Shown in pieces: positions 47,444-58,081 of a DNA stretch of 64,000 nucleotides. A model generated the notes under the pieces. That model searched no databases and was not told the origin of the DNA. It was given only the letters and a program-made list of their open reading frames with translations. A program made the translations under genes and the position numbers. Origin of the DNA: JAXLYE01 sp046351595 (lineage in GTDB: Bacteria; Myxococcota_A; Polyangia; Palsa-1104; JAEUJZ01); NCBI GenBank assembly GCA_046351595.1, contig JAXLYE010000014.1, positions 21,563 to 85,562 of the forward strand, written 5' to 3'. The first letter of the stretch is position 1; each line of letters begins with the position of its first letter.

Positions 47444-48970
47444 TCAGCGGACTCCTTCCCAGAGCGCGCGCTCCAGGGCGCGCGGATCGTCGACGACCTG
47501 CGAGGGAGTCCCGAAGCGCATCGTCGCCCGGCGCGCAGGCTCGTACCGCGGCCAGCCCGGATCGCCGCACCGCGCGAACGCCACCCACGCGGCGTGCACC
47601 ATCGTGGCGAGCGGCTGCGGCGGGCTCGGTCCGAGCAGCGGGCCCACCATCTGGTCCGGGCCCTTGTCCAGCGTGTCAAAGACGAACGGAATCTCGAGCG
47701 CGTGGCAGGAGCCGAGCAGGCCCCCGAACGCCGGCGAGGGCCACGCGAACTCGTACATGAAGGTGCCCGCGGTGCTCGGTGCGTGCGCCTCGGCCAGGCG
47801 GATTGCGGGGATGCGGCACCACCAGTCGGTCTGCACCGCGGCGAGCAGCTCGCCGGGGCTGGCACCCGGGGCCGCGGCGCGGTAGGCGGCGAGCGCCTGA
47901 TCAACCTTCTCAGGTGGGAGCCCGTAGGAGCGCAGGGACAGGTGGCCGTACGCCGCGACGGGCCCGCGCAGGATCGGCTCGGTCACCTGCGCCAGCTGCC
48001 CGCTGGCCACGAGGAACAGCTTCCAGTCCTCGGTATTGCTGCCGACCAGGACGTCGATCTGAGCGCCGGCGCCGGCGGCGATCCGCTGGATCGGGGCGTC
48101 GGGAATGACCTCGCCGTCGAGCACCGGCTGCCACGGCAGCAGGCTGGTCACGACCTCTTGGCCCCAGCGCTCCGGGTCCGGGTGCTCGATGATCTCCGCC
48201 TTGAGCGCTGCCTGCGCGGCCAGCAGCCGCTCGATCGGGACCTCTGCGATCGCCGCGCGCGAGGCCGCCACGCCCAGCCTCTCGGCGAGCCGCTGGCCGA
48301 TGCGCTGCGCCGAGGCCACGGACTGGACCTGGTGCGCGGCCCCGCTCTGCGCGATGGCGCGTCGGAACATCCCCTCGGCCCGCGGCATGGAGAGCAGGGT
48401 GCCGATGCTCATCGCGCCCGCGGACTCGCCGAAGACCGTGATGTTTTCGGGATCGCCGCCGAAGGCCGCGATGTTGTCGCGCACCCAGGCGAGCGCCGCG
48501 AGCTGATCGAGCAGGCCGAGGTTGGCGGTTCCGTCGCCGAGGTACAAAAAGCCGTCGACGCCGACGCGGTAGTTGATCGTCACGCAGACCACGCCGTCGC
48601 GGGCGAAGCGGCTGCCGTCGTAGCCCGCTCCGGAGCAGACCTCGAACATGCCGCCGGGGATCCAGAAGAGGACGGGCAGGCCAGAGCTCCCCGGCGACGG
48701 CGACCAGATGTTGAGGTTCAGGCAGTCCTCCCCCGGCACCGCGGGATCGGGAACGAGCGCCTGCGTCTGCGGATCCGGGCGCAGCTGGAACGGCTCGGCA
48801 CCGAGGCTCTGCGCGTCGCGGATCCCGCTCCACGGCGCGACCGGCTGGGGCGGCAGGAAGCGGTCCTTGCCGAACGGTGGCGCCGCGTAGGGGACTCCCA
48901 TCCACACGTATACGCCGTCGACCAGTGCGCCTCGCAGCGCGCCCTGTTGGGTCTTGACCGTCGCATCCAT
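47444..48970 (-). CDS. type B carboxylesterase/lipase
   Basis: A 508-residue alpha/beta hydrolase of the carboxylesterase B family. Nucleophile S183 lies in GESAGAMS; EDCLNLNIW and NYRVGVDGFL are family hallmarks. The oxyanion-hole motif reads PGGMFE, with a Met where most members have Gly (GGG). A Glu in the SNTEDW region and His in GSCHALEIPF fit the acid and base of the triad. There is no export signal. ATG 48970 is set by the family N-terminus. The upstream 289 bp hold no gene. Confidence 0.88.
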   Translation of the reverse strand: MDATVKTQQGALRGALVDGVYVWMGVPYAAPPFGKDRFLPPQPVAPWSGIRDAQSLGAEPFQLRPDPQTQALVPDPAVPGEDCLNLNIWSPSPGSSGLPVLFWIPGGMFEVCSGAGYDGSRFARDGVVCVTINYRVGVDGFLYLGDGTANLGLLDQLAALAWVRDNIAAFGGDPENITVFGESAGAMSIGTLLSMPRAEGMFRRAIAQSGAAHQVQSVASAQRIGQRLAERLGVAASRAAIAEVPIERLLAAQAALKAEIIEHPDPERWGQEVVTSLLPWQPVLDGEVIPDAPIQRIAAGAGAQIDVLVGSNTEDWKLFLVASGQLAQVTEPILRGPVAAYGHLSLRSYGLPPEKVDQALAAYRAAAPGASPGELLAAVQTDWWCRIPAIRLAEAHAPSTAGTFMYEFAWPSPAFGGLLGSCHALEIPFVFDTLDKGPDQMVGPLLGPSPPQPLATMVHAAWVAFARCGDPGWPRYEPARRATMRFGTPSQVVDDPRALERALWEGVR

Positions 48971-49259
48971 ACCGGACCTCCTGCGCAAGGGAGGGAGACA
49001 GAGAATCACCCTGCAAAATGCAACCGACATGCCGGTCGCAGCGTTCCGTCGGGGAGGCCTCTCGTCTGCCTGCTGTCTGCCGAGGATTTGGGGACCCTCT
49101 GCCTGCGATGGGGCGACCCGCTGGCTGCCACGTGTTACAGAATCCCGACCCGTTGTTACCGCACACACGCGGGCAGTTCGGTGGCTCCCTCCGCGCCCGT
49201 GGCAGCGAGCTGGCTGCAGCGGGACTGCCGCTCGTCGCGGTGATCGCGCTGGCGTTCGG

Positions 49260-49664
49260 CTAGGGCCACTCGTTGAATCCGCGCCCGCGCGTCGCTTCGC
49301 CGGACGGCTCCTTTGACGGCTCGTTTGACGGCTCCTTGGCGCGGATCACACAGAAGCGCTGCCCGGTCGGGGCCTCCATGATCCACCACGTCCGGATCTT
49401 CTCGATGCGGCGCGCGCCCAGCGCCTCCAGCCGCGCGGCCTCGGCGTCGACGTCGTCGGACTCGATGTCCAGGTGCACGCGGCTCGGGTGCGATACGCGC
49501 TGCACCTCGATGCTGAGATCGCGCTCGCCGGCATCCAGCGGCACGTAGCGCTCCTCGAGCTCACGCGGCTTCATACCGAGCGCGGAGCTCCAGAAGCGCG
49601 CGGCGGTGGCGAGGTCGGCGTCCTGACAATCGATGATGAACCCGGCGAGGCGGCTCTTGTGCAT
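49260..49664 (-). CDS. VOC-superfamily (glyoxalase-like) protein
   Basis: A 134-residue protein with the paired beta-alpha-beta layout of the VOC fold: AGFIIDCQDADLATAARFWSSALGM, then VHLDIESDDVDAEAARLEALGARR and APTGQRFCVIR. It could be a metal-dependent lyase, isomerase or a binding protein. Its C-terminus is a short Glu-Pro-Ser repeat coded by three 12-bp units (49303-49338), outside the fold. No partner is apparent. Confidence 0.75.
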   Translation of the reverse strand: MHKSRLAGFIIDCQDADLATAARFWSSALGMKPRELEERYVPLDAGERDLSIEVQRVSHPSRVHLDIESDDVDAEAARLEALGARRIEKIRTWWIMEAPTGQRFCVIRAKEPSNEPSKEPSGEATRGRGFNEWP

Positions 49665-50033
49665 GCGCGGAACATAGCCGAACCCGATCCCTGTGCGCAG
49701 CCCCTCGCGCGCTCCTGTTCGGTACTATTTTCCGTCGCTGGGTCCGCCTCGCCAGGTCTGCCGCGGCGGGCCTGGTCAGTGCGCTGACCAGCGCGGCCCG
49801 CCACCGGTCGGTGCGCTGACCAGGTCGCCGCGGTATGACAGCCGTGCGGGCGCGCGGCTCCGTTCCTAATCGGTTCTGTCATTCCGCTGCAGTCACGCGC
49901 GCTTGCGCAGTCCGTGCAGCGCGTCGACGGCTCCGTGCGCTCCGGCGCGGACTCTGGCACACCGGCTGCTTTCCCTCCGAACCGAGACGCATTCACACGC
50001 AATTCCCAACAGATTCCCGAAGGAGGACGGAAC
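49665..50033. promoter_or_regulatory. divergent gene-free region with a hairpin
   Basis: This 369-bp gap between the VOC gene and the astacin gene holds no convincing coding region. It contains a perfect inverted repeat at 49772-49791 (CTGGTCAG/CTGACCAG, loop TGCG), and the right half GTGCGCTGACCAG occurs again at 49811-49823. The right end holds AAGGAGGA for the astacin gene. Confidence 0.5.
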
Positions 50034-50936
50034 ATGGAACGCAGCAAGACCTCGACGAACCCGGTTTCTGGTGGCAGCAGCCTCGGTCCTTCGCGCACGC
50101 ACCGCTTGACCACCGCGAGGCGCGCCGCGTTCCTCCTGCTCGCCGCTCCGTTCTTCATCGCCTGCGATCCGGCCCTGTCGGAACAGGGGAGTGAGGAGCC
50201 CGAAGCCGCCGAAGAGGCATTCCCCGGACGCAGCGGCGAGACCCAGACCGCGCTGCTTGTCACCGACGAGGGGACCGCGCCGGTCACGTACCAGCTCATC
50301 GACCGCTACATGGTGCTCGAGGGCGACATCATCCTCGGCGAGCAGGGCGGGAGCTTCACCGCCCAGAGCGCGACGCTGCGCACCACGACGTGGCCGGGCT
50401 GCGTGATTCCCTACGCCATCGATCCGCGGCTGCCGAACCCCGAGCGTGTCACCAGCGCCATCGCGCACTGGCAGAGCAAGACCGCGGTCCGCTTCGTCAA
50501 GCGCACCTCGCAGGCGGACTACGTCGTCTTCGCCAACGACGGCAAGGGCTGCTACTCGTGGATCGGGCGCAAGGGCGGCGCGCAGACCGTGAGCCTGGCG
50601 GACAGCTGCAGCACCGGCTCCGCCATCCACGAGATCGGCCACGCGGTGGGCCTGTTCCACGAGCAGAGCCGCCAGGATCGCGACACCTACGTCACGGTCC
50701 TCTGGGACAACATCCAGTCCGGCAAGGAGTCCAACTTCAACAAGTACCGCAGCGCCTCCGGGCGCGACGTCGGCAAGTTCGACTTCAGCTCGATCATGAT
50801 CTACGGCGGCAAGTTCTTCTCGAGGAACGGCAAGCCGACCCTGGTCCACAAGGACGGGACCCCGCTCAGCAACCAGCGCAGCACGCTCAGCACCGGCGAC
50901 CTCGGCGGCATCGCCAGGCTCTGTGGCAGTCCCTAG
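50034..50936 (+). CDS. astacin-like (M12A) metalloprotease lipoprotein
   Basis: A 300-residue lipoprotein: signal peptide with lipobox FIAC (about 44), propeptide-like stretch (45-115), then an astacin catalytic domain. The full zinc signature HEIGHAVGLFHEQSRQDRD (from H199) is present, followed by the Met-turn region SIMIYGG. It is a secreted or surface-anchored endopeptidase. AAGGAGGA lies upstream of the ATG. It converges on the DUF6157 gene with a 13-bp gap. Confidence 0.92.
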   Translation: MERSKTSTNPVSGGSSLGPSRTHRLTTARRAAFLLLAAPFFIACDPALSEQGSEEPEAAEEAFPGRSGETQTALLVTDEGTAPVTYQLIDRYMVLEGDIILGEQGGSFTAQSATLRTTTWPGCVIPYAIDPRLPNPERVTSAIAHWQSKTAVRFVKRTSQADYVVFANDGKGCYSWIGRKGGAQTVSLADSCSTGSAIHEIGHAVGLFHEQSRQDRDTYVTVLWDNIQSGKESNFNKYRSASGRDVGKFDFSSIMIYGGKFFSRNGKPTLVHKDGTPLSNQRSTLSTGDLGGIARLCGSP

Positions 50937-50949
50937 GCAGCGCCGGGAG

Positions 50950-51369
50950 TCACCCGCGGCTGGTGCGCATCGCCTTTACAACCTTCACCCGCCCGCTCGC
51001 CAGAGTCTCTGTGTACTCCTTGGACTCCCGCGGACACAGCGCGATGCGCCCCTTCTCATCGAACAGGAGGCCGAATCCGTACTTCTTGGGCAGCGGCGAG
51101 GCGCGCAGGCACGCCTGCGGCCTGGCGAAGAAGTCGGCCCGCAGCTGCGCCTCCTCGTCGGCCGCCAGCGCGGGCAGGTCCTGCCGCGCGAGCCACGTCC
51201 GGAACAGCACGTCCTCCTGCGTGTGGACGTAGGGGTGATCGGACAGGAGCTCGTACTGCAGCGCCGCGACCGTCTTCTTCTTGTCCGGATCGGAGAGCGG
51301 GACGACGCTCGCCTCGACGGGGCAGTCGTCGGAAACCGCGATGAGGGTCTTGTAGTAGTTCAGATCCAT
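50950..51369 (-). CDS. DUF6157-family protein
   Basis: A 139-residue soluble protein. MDLNYYKTLIAVSDDCPVEAS, TVAALQYELLSDHPYVHTQEDVLF and CLRASPLPKKYGFGLLFDEKGRIAL follow the pattern of the DUF6157 family, whose role is unknown. ATG 51369 fits the family start. It stands alone between the astacin gene and an alpha/beta hydrolase gene. Confidence 0.75.
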   Translation of the reverse strand: MDLNYYKTLIAVSDDCPVEASVVPLSDPDKKKTVAALQYELLSDHPYVHTQEDVLFRTWLARQDLPALAADEEAQLRADFFARPQACLRASPLPKKYGFGLLFDEKGRIALCPRESKEYTETLASGRVKVVKAMRTSRG

Positions 51370-51442
51370 GCCGCGCTTCGTACTACACCTTCGCTCGATC
51401 CGGTGCGCCCGATGCACGGAATGCGAAGGACAGTGAACGGAC

Positions 51443-52261
51443 TCAGCGGTCGTCCTCCAGCAGCCACGGGAGCGCGGACGCGATCTCGGCGGCGACGCGG
51501 CCGTCGTAGGTGTGGCCCTCGCCCTCGGCGGCGACGACCTTGACCTTCACCCCGGCGCGCTCGAGGTGGGCGGCGGCGGCGCGGGCGCTCTGCGTGCAGC
51601 TCGTGCGGCCGCACGCGAAGAGCACACGCTGGCCGCCGCCGCGGGCGTACGCGCGGGCCGAGCTCGGGTTCCAGGCGCCGTGGCCGCCCTCGACGAGCAG
51701 GGCGCGCGGGAAGCGGGCCGGCTGGCTGATGACGAGCGGCGCGCCGAGGATCGCGCCCTGCGAGAAGCCGGCGTAGAGCACCGGCCCCGGATCGACGCGC
51801 TGGCTGGCGCTCGCCCGCAGCGCCCGCACCGCCGCGTCGACCTCACGCCCCAGCCAGGCGCCGTTGCCGTGGCCGCTCGGGAAGAAGAAGCGCAGCAGGC
51901 TGGGCTCCTGCGGCGTGTCCCAGCGCAGCCGCCCGCGCGGGCACACCACCACACCGCGCCCGGCGAGCACGCGCTGGTAGGTCTGGCAGTTCCACTCCGG
52001 CTGATCGTAGCTGCCGTGCGCCGCCACCATGATCGGCAGCGGCCGTGACGGCGGCACCTGCGGCCAGGCCACCACCGCCGGCAGGAACCCCGGCACCGGC
52101 AATCGCTCGAAGCCCGCGCCCTCGGGCAACGGCGGCAGCGGCGGCAGCGGCGGCGGCGCCGTCTCGCTGCGCGCACCGCCCCGGCTCAGCAGCAGCCCGA
52201 TCAGGAGCAGCCCCGTCCCCCAACGCGCTCGCACCCGCCCCTTCCCCGGTCGACGCAGCAT
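51443..52261 (-). CDS. secreted alpha/beta hydrolase
   Basis: A 272-residue protein with a signal peptide (about 1-32) and Pro/Leu-rich linker. The nucleophile elbow GFSQGA (about 168-173) and the C-terminal GEGHTYDGRVAAE supply Ser and His of an esterase/PHB-depolymerase-like triad; VLFACGRTSC could contain the acid. It is probably periplasmic. No operon partner is clear. The gene begins at ATG 52261, with a 92-bp gap to the next gene on the same strand. Confidence 0.75.
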   Translation of the reverse strand: MLRRPGKGRVRARWGTGLLLIGLLLSRGGARSETAPPPLPPLPPLPEGAGFERLPVPGFLPAVVAWPQVPPSRPLPIMVAAHGSYDQPEWNCQTYQRVLAGRGVVVCPRGRLRWDTPQEPSLLRFFFPSGHGNGAWLGREVDAAVRALRASASQRVDPGPVLYAGFSQGAILGAPLVISQPARFPRALLVEGGHGAWNPSSARAYARGGGQRVLFACGRTSCTQSARAAAAHLERAGVKVKVVAAEGEGHTYDGRVAAEIASALPWLLEDDR

Positions 52262-52353
52262 GCTCTTTAGCTTAAGAATCCGCCGCCGATCGCCCAGCCG
52301 ATTCCTCTCCGTACCTCAGCGTGATCAGCCAGAAGGGCTGAGCGCGTCGGGAG

Positions 52354-52935
52354 CTAGGGCGAGGCGAAGCGCACGCGGTACTCGCAGCTCAGCCGGCCGC
52401 CGAACAGCGTCTCGCGCAGCCGCTGCACCTCGACGTCGCGCGCCCCGGTCTGCTGCAGCACCTGCTCGATGTACGCGTGGATCGTGATCGCGAACACGCC
52501 GAAGTTGGTCTCGAGGTTGCGGAGCTGCAGCACCAGGTTGCTCTGGCCGCCCTGCGTCTCGACGGCGCTCGGCAGCAGCGATCCGCCGTCGAAGAACAGC
52601 GCCCACAGCGTCGGCAGCCGCTCGATCACCGCGAGCGGCGTCAGGTTGTTGAGCTGCCCGCGGAAGCTCGTCGCGAAGTCGCGCTGGCAGGCGACGCGCA
52701 GCAGCTTGCGGAACTTCGCCTCGTCGCCGCGCAGCACGTCGTCATAGACCCGCTGCAAGAGCGCGCCCCAGTGATCGAGCGGCACCCAGTCGGTGCCGAC
52801 AAGGGTCCGGGCCACGAGCTGTCGGGTCTCCGGCGGGCAGGTGGCGGCCAGATCCTGGATCCGCTTCGGGCCGATCACCTCACGGAGCAGCCCCAGGATG
52901 GTCACCAGGGACACGCCTTTGATCTTCGTGGCCAT
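52354..52935 (-). CDS. probable DUF2378/TIGR02265-type myxobacterial protein
   Basis: A 193-residue soluble helical protein beginning MATKIKGVSLVTILGLLREVIGP. The order of a KG-start helix, a PLDHWGALL segment, RGDEAKFRKLLRVACQRDF and a YRVRF C-terminus matches the general plan of the ~200-residue family TIGR02265 found in myxobacteria, whose role is unknown. The assignment is by overall pattern and not firm. It may also be a heme-NO-binding-like helical sensor. Confidence 0.5.
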   Translation of the reverse strand: MATKIKGVSLVTILGLLREVIGPKRIQDLAATCPPETRQLVARTLVGTDWVPLDHWGALLQRVYDDVLRGDEAKFRKLLRVACQRDFATSFRGQLNNLTPLAVIERLPTLWALFFDGGSLLPSAVETQGGQSNLVLQLRNLETNFGVFAITIHAYIEQVLQQTGARDVEVQRLRETLFGGRLSCEYRVRFASP

Positions 52936-53129
52936 ACAGCCTTATGTTAACCGCGCGCTGCACGCGTTGGGGACGGATTGCGGGGCCTACGTCACGGCGC
53001 TACGTGGCGCTACCGGGCGCCATGCCGCGCGCCCGCACCGGCGCTGTCGGCGCACGCAGCGGGTCGGCGCAGGCTGTAGCCTTGAGCTCACATTGACAGC
53101 CGGGACCGGTCGCGATACGTCCGCCCGTC

Positions 53130-54236
<1,107 letters not shown>

Positions 54237-54241
54237 ACGCG

Positions 54242-56299
54242 CTACCGCCGCCCCACGTCCACCAGCGCGACATCAACCAGCGGCACGAGATCGCGCTGCC
54301 CGAGCGCCAGCGCCAGCTCGCGCGCCTGCCGCAAGAGCCCGCGCGCCCGTCGCCGATCCCCGGGCCGGCCGCGCCGCTGCAGCGCCCCCGCGAGCTTGTA
54401 GCGCAGCCGCGCGAGGTGCGCCACAAGGCCCGTCCGCTCGCTGCGCTGCAGCGCGCCGAAAAGGTGGAACACCGCCTCGTCCGTCCGCCCCAGCGTGAGC
54501 GCGGTCAGGCCGAGCTGCTGCGCATACGGCGGGTAGATGGCCATCGACGCCAGCCCGAACTGCCAGAAGCGCCCCGGCTCCTCGCGCTCCAGCCGGGTGT
54601 GCAGGCGCGCCGCGAACTCGACGTCGCCCACCACCAGGCACGGCTCCGCGGCGTAGGGCATGAAGATGCGGTTGTTCAGGAGCTCGCGCGAGCCGCGCAC
54701 CCGCGCCAGCGAGTCCTGCACCTCGTCGAGCCGACCGGCGCGCGCCTGGCACCACGCGGTCACCACCCACTGCAGGTAGCTGTGCCGCGCGAACACGCGC
54801 GAGACCATCCGCCGCAGCGTCTGTTCGTGCGCGCGCAGCTCGTCGTGCAGCTCGCCGCAGTGCAGGCGGCACATGCGGTGCGTGCCCGCGGACAAGAGCG
54901 CGTTGCCCTCGCGGTGCCGCTCGCCGAGCGCGAGCACCTCGCGGCTGATCGCGTCCGACTCGTCGAAGCGGCCGGCGATGAGCGCGGTCATCGCCCGCAT
55001 CATGCGCGGCGGCCACTGGTACTGCTCCTGGCGGAACTCGTGCGCAAAGCCCTCCAGCGCGCGGATGTTCTCTTCGACGCCGTCGAGCTCTCCGAGCTCG
55101 GCATGGTCGAACACCAGGCGCATGTGGCCGCGCAGCACCTGAACCCGATCGCGCGCGGCGGTCGCGAGCTGCACCACCTCGTGGTTGAAGTCGCGGCGCT
55201 GCGGCGCGGGCAGGTGGTTGACGAACGCCGAGCACGACGCCGTCAGCGTCGCGCGCAGCACCTCGGTGTCGCCGAGCCGGCGCGCCATCGCCACTGCCTG
55301 CAGGCCCAGCTCGACCGGCTCCTGCGGATCCGGCGCCGGCTGCAGCGCCGCGGCGAGGCGGCCGAGGGCGCGCGCGCGCAGCGGGTGATCGCGCGGCGGC
55401 AGCACCGCCAGCGCCTCCTCGAGCAGCTGCACCAGCTTCGGATCGGTGTAGCCCAGCGTGATCTCGGACCCGTACACCACCGCGGCCTGGGCCAGGAGCT
55501 CTGGCTCGCCCAGGCGCCGCGCCAGCCCCGCCGCGCGCTCGCAGACCTCCTGCCCGCGGCCCGGGTTGCCGGCGCGGATCTGCGCCTGACCGAGCAACAG
55601 CAGCAGCGCATAGCGGCAGCGCTCGTCGAGCTCCGCCGCCTCGGCCCGCTCGCTCACGACCAGCGCCCGCTCGAGCAGCGTCGCGGCCTCGGCGAACCCG
55701 AGCTGCTGCAGCGCGTGCTCGGCCGCCTGCAGCGCCACCGCCAGCGCCCGCGCCGCCGGCAAGAGCGGCACCGCCTCCAGGTAGTGATGCGCGAGCTGCA
55801 GCCGGTGCTGATCGCGCGCGGCTTCGGGCTCGGGCCCGCGCGCCGCATGGGCACGCTCGATCGCGGTCAGCGCGGCGCGGTGCAGCTCCTGCTCGCGCCG
55901 GCCCGCAGGAGTCCCCGCCGCGCCCGCGCCCGGCGCGCGCAGCCCCTCCAGCACATACTCGCGCAGCTTGTCGTGCACGAAGCGCCAGCGCTGATCGCGG
56001 ACCTCGAGGATGGACAGCTCGGCACAGCCCTGCAGAAAGTCGTCGAGCGGCCGCCCGCGCAGCCCTGCCGCCGCGTCCGAGCACAGGAGCACCTGCGGCT
56101 CGAGCTGCCGCCCCAGCACCGCCGCGAGCTCGAGCAGCCCGCGCCAAGCTCCCGGCACCTGGCTGACGCGCCGCTCGAGCACCGCGCGCACCCCACCGGT
56201 CAAGACATGTTCCCGAAGCTGCCGCGGCCCCACCGCCTCCAGCCCGCCCCCTTCTTCGGCAAGCGCGCGCAGGATCTCGACGATGAAGAAGGGGTTCCC
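54242..56299 (-). pseudogene. 3' half of a disrupted kinase-AAA-helical repeat gene
   Basis: About 685 codons remain. They begin at GNPFFIVEILRALAEEGG (the conserved end of the AAA_16 domain), then a region of helical repeats (TPR-like; e.g. LAHHYLEAVPLLPAARALAVAL, AATLLERALVV) to the C-terminus. The rest of the gene lies at 60073-61245, beyond the inserted element. Joining 60073 to 56293 keeps the frame and restores RESEGNPFFIVEIL. In the present state translation could start only inside the element. The frame is otherwise clean, so the break is probably recent. Confidence 0.85.
56294..56299. other. attL core of the integrated element
   Basis: The core GTTCCC is shared with 60073-60078. The host side reads AGGGG-TT-, the left half of the dyad AGGGG-TT-CCCCT that is restored when the element is removed. 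The element side reads CCCTTTTGTCTCATGGG. Confidence 0.8.
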
Positions 56300-56310
56300 T
56301 TTTGTCTCAT
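56294..56310 (-). CDS. detached 5' end of the serine recombinase gene
   Basis: ATG at 56310 follows a strong GGAGGG (56316-56321 on the plus strand) by five bases and encodes MRQKG up to the attL core. In the excised circle it joins in frame with 60072-58995 (17 + 1,078 = 1,095 bases, 365 codons with stop). In the integrated form it instead reads out of frame into the host gene and stops at 56200. Confidence 0.8.
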
Positions 56311-56529
56311 GGGAGCCCTCCGTCGCTGGCGGCGTTGTAATCTGACCAGGAATCCGTTCAGGAATGGCCAGATCGTGGGCGGGAACATGCGACGGACGGC
56401 TACATGAACGCAAGGGCGATCTTTCTGTCTCACATGGGATGAACCCGCGCCGCGTTGCTGCTCCGTACGCACAGAAGGAGCACGCGATACGGCTCTTGCA
56501 GCGCTGCGATACCTCGAGGTCGGACGACC
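56311..56529 (-). promoter_or_regulatory. putative recombinase promoter region at the left end of the element
   Basis: This gene-free stretch lies upstream of the detached recombinase start. It includes a second, imperfect copy of the start-site sequence (56426-56439, TCCCATGTGAGACA on the minus strand versus TCCCATGAGACA at the start). A 14-bp direct repeat GCGATACCTCGAGG lies at 56506-56519 and again at 56538-56551, just inside the zinc-finger gene. The repeats could be binding sites for a regulator. Confidence 0.45.
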
Positions 56530-56922
56530 TCAGCGCCGCGATACCTCGAGGATGGAAGACTCGGTATCATGATGCATGCGCGCTTGTCGGCTCTGCGGGG
56601 GGCCGATGCCCGAGATCGTGCGAGACTCGGTCTGCGTCACGCCGCCGCCCGCGCGTCGCTCCAGCTCGGCGATACGCCGCTTGGCCGCGTCCAGCTCGGC
56701 CCTCATCCCCACGGCCAGCAGAGGCAGCGCCCCCCGCGCCACGTAGCTGCCAGGCTGCGGAGAGCGGCTCTTGCGTCGGCCAGCCCAGCGGTCACCGCTC
56801 CGCGCCCGCCAGGCCAGCGTGCGACAGCTCGCCGAGCAGTAGATGCGGTCGATCCGACCCTTGCCTTCGATGGGGCCTCCGCAGAGCACGCACTCCGTAC
56901 GGCGAGGCATGAGCGCTGTCAT
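56530..56922 (-). CDS. small zinc-finger protein of the element
   Basis: A 130-residue protein with CVLCGG...YCSASCRTLAWRAR (four Cys, about residues 11-34), a treble-clef-type zinc finger, then a basic linker and a short coiled coil (MRAELDAAKRRIAELERR). It could bind DNA and act as a regulator or directionality factor for the recombinase; this is inferred from position. GGGGGA lies before the ATG at 56922; ATG 56910 is an alternative. Confidence 0.55.
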   Translation of the reverse strand: MTALMPRRTECVLCGGPIEGKGRIDRIYCSASCRTLAWRARSGDRWAGRRKSRSPQPGSYVARGALPLLAVGMRAELDAAKRRIAELERRAGGGVTQTESRTISGIGPPQSRQARMHHDTESSILEVSRR

Positions 56923-57098
56923 CGCAACTTCCCCCGGTGCAACGCCCTTGATTGTAGAGGCTGTGCCGACGGAGCGATCTACAATCCGTCAATACCGCGA
57001 ATCGCGAGCGTACTCCTTGCCCGGCGCAGCGCCCGGAGAGCGCTGTCTGTCCTGCGAGGTCGGCTGATAGCTTCTGTGAGCGGGAGAGGCGCGGGGAA

Positions 57099-57965
57099 TC
57101 AGGCGGCGATGACTTCGGTATCAGACGTGGCGGTCGCAGCGCGCGTCAGCCAGAGCTCGAGGGTGCCGGCGTCCTTGCAACCAAGCACCCTCTGCCGGAC
57201 GCTGTCGCTCACCTTGAACCCGCGGGCCTTCAGCACGGTCAGGATGGCTTCGGCCTTGCTCTCGGCGCGCAGCTCAGCCTTCTCGCGCTCCCATCTCTGT
57301 CGTAGCTCGGTCACGATCGTTTGCTCCTCGGGGCTGAGGTTCGGCTCTTCGTCGAACAGATAGCGTACATCGGCCAGGATATCAATCCACGGCTGCCGCT
57401 GCGCCTCGGTCAGCGGCAGCGCGTCCAGCTCGCGCAGCGCCTCAAGCTGCATCGTCGCTGGCCCCAGCAGGCGAAGCAGCAGCGTGTCCTCCGTCTTGGG
57501 AATCTCAGCGAGCACCACGATCCACATCGCCAGCTCGGGCGCGCAGCGGTAGAAGCCGCGCGGCCAGCCGTCCACCGGAGCGCCGACATAGCCGCGCAGG
57601 ACCTCTTCGGGCCGCCCCGGCGACAAGATCCAGAGCACCGGCTTGGGCGACGGAGTGCTCTTCGCTGACTTCTTGAGCCCATGGTGCAGGTTCAGCTTCT
57701 TGCGCAGGTTGTCGTCGATGTTGTCGACGGATGGCGTCGCCGAGAACGGCTCGATCATGCAGCGCCGCTCGACCTCGACCATGCGGCGCACCATGCCCAG
57801 GTGCGGCAGTGTTTCCGGCGGCGGCAGCTCTGACTTCAGCTCGCAGTACACGTCGATCCGCTGCTCATCGAGTGGGGCGACGGGCTTCTCCAGCTCGATG
57901 GTGCCGAGCGGGTCAAGCGCCTCGCGGAGCAGGTGCTTGCAGAGGAGGTCGTGGAGCTTGGGCAT
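57099..57965 (-). CDS. Rpn-like PD-(D/E)XK nuclease-family protein
   Basis: A 288-residue protein. The N-terminal part MPKLHDLLCKHLLREALDPLG...RIDVYCELKSELP carries the D...ExK core of PD-(D/E)XK nucleases as in the Rpn/PDDEXK_2 family. The C-terminal part (RAESKAEAILTVLKARGFKVSDSVRQRVLGCKDAGTLELWLTRAATA) is the helical tail common in that family. Such proteins are mobile and may promote recombination or act in defence. It lies inside the element, with GC like the host genome. Confidence 0.6.
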   Translation of the reverse strand: MPKLHDLLCKHLLREALDPLGTIELEKPVAPLDEQRIDVYCELKSELPPPETLPHLGMVRRMVEVERRCMIEPFSATPSVDNIDDNLRKKLNLHHGLKKSAKSTPSPKPVLWILSPGRPEEVLRGYVGAPVDGWPRGFYRCAPELAMWIVVLAEIPKTEDTLLLRLLGPATMQLEALRELDALPLTEAQRQPWIDILADVRYLFDEEPNLSPEEQTIVTELRQRWEREKAELRAESKAEAILTVLKARGFKVSDSVRQRVLGCKDAGTLELWLTRAATATSDTEVIAA

Positions 57966-58081
57966 GACGGGCGAACGTTGTCCTCACTTCGTCGGCTGTC
58001 AAGCGGCCTAGAGTTTGGAGCTACACCGGCGGCCTATCGTCGAGGACCGCCAACCTCTTGAAGCTGGGGACGCTTACGAAT

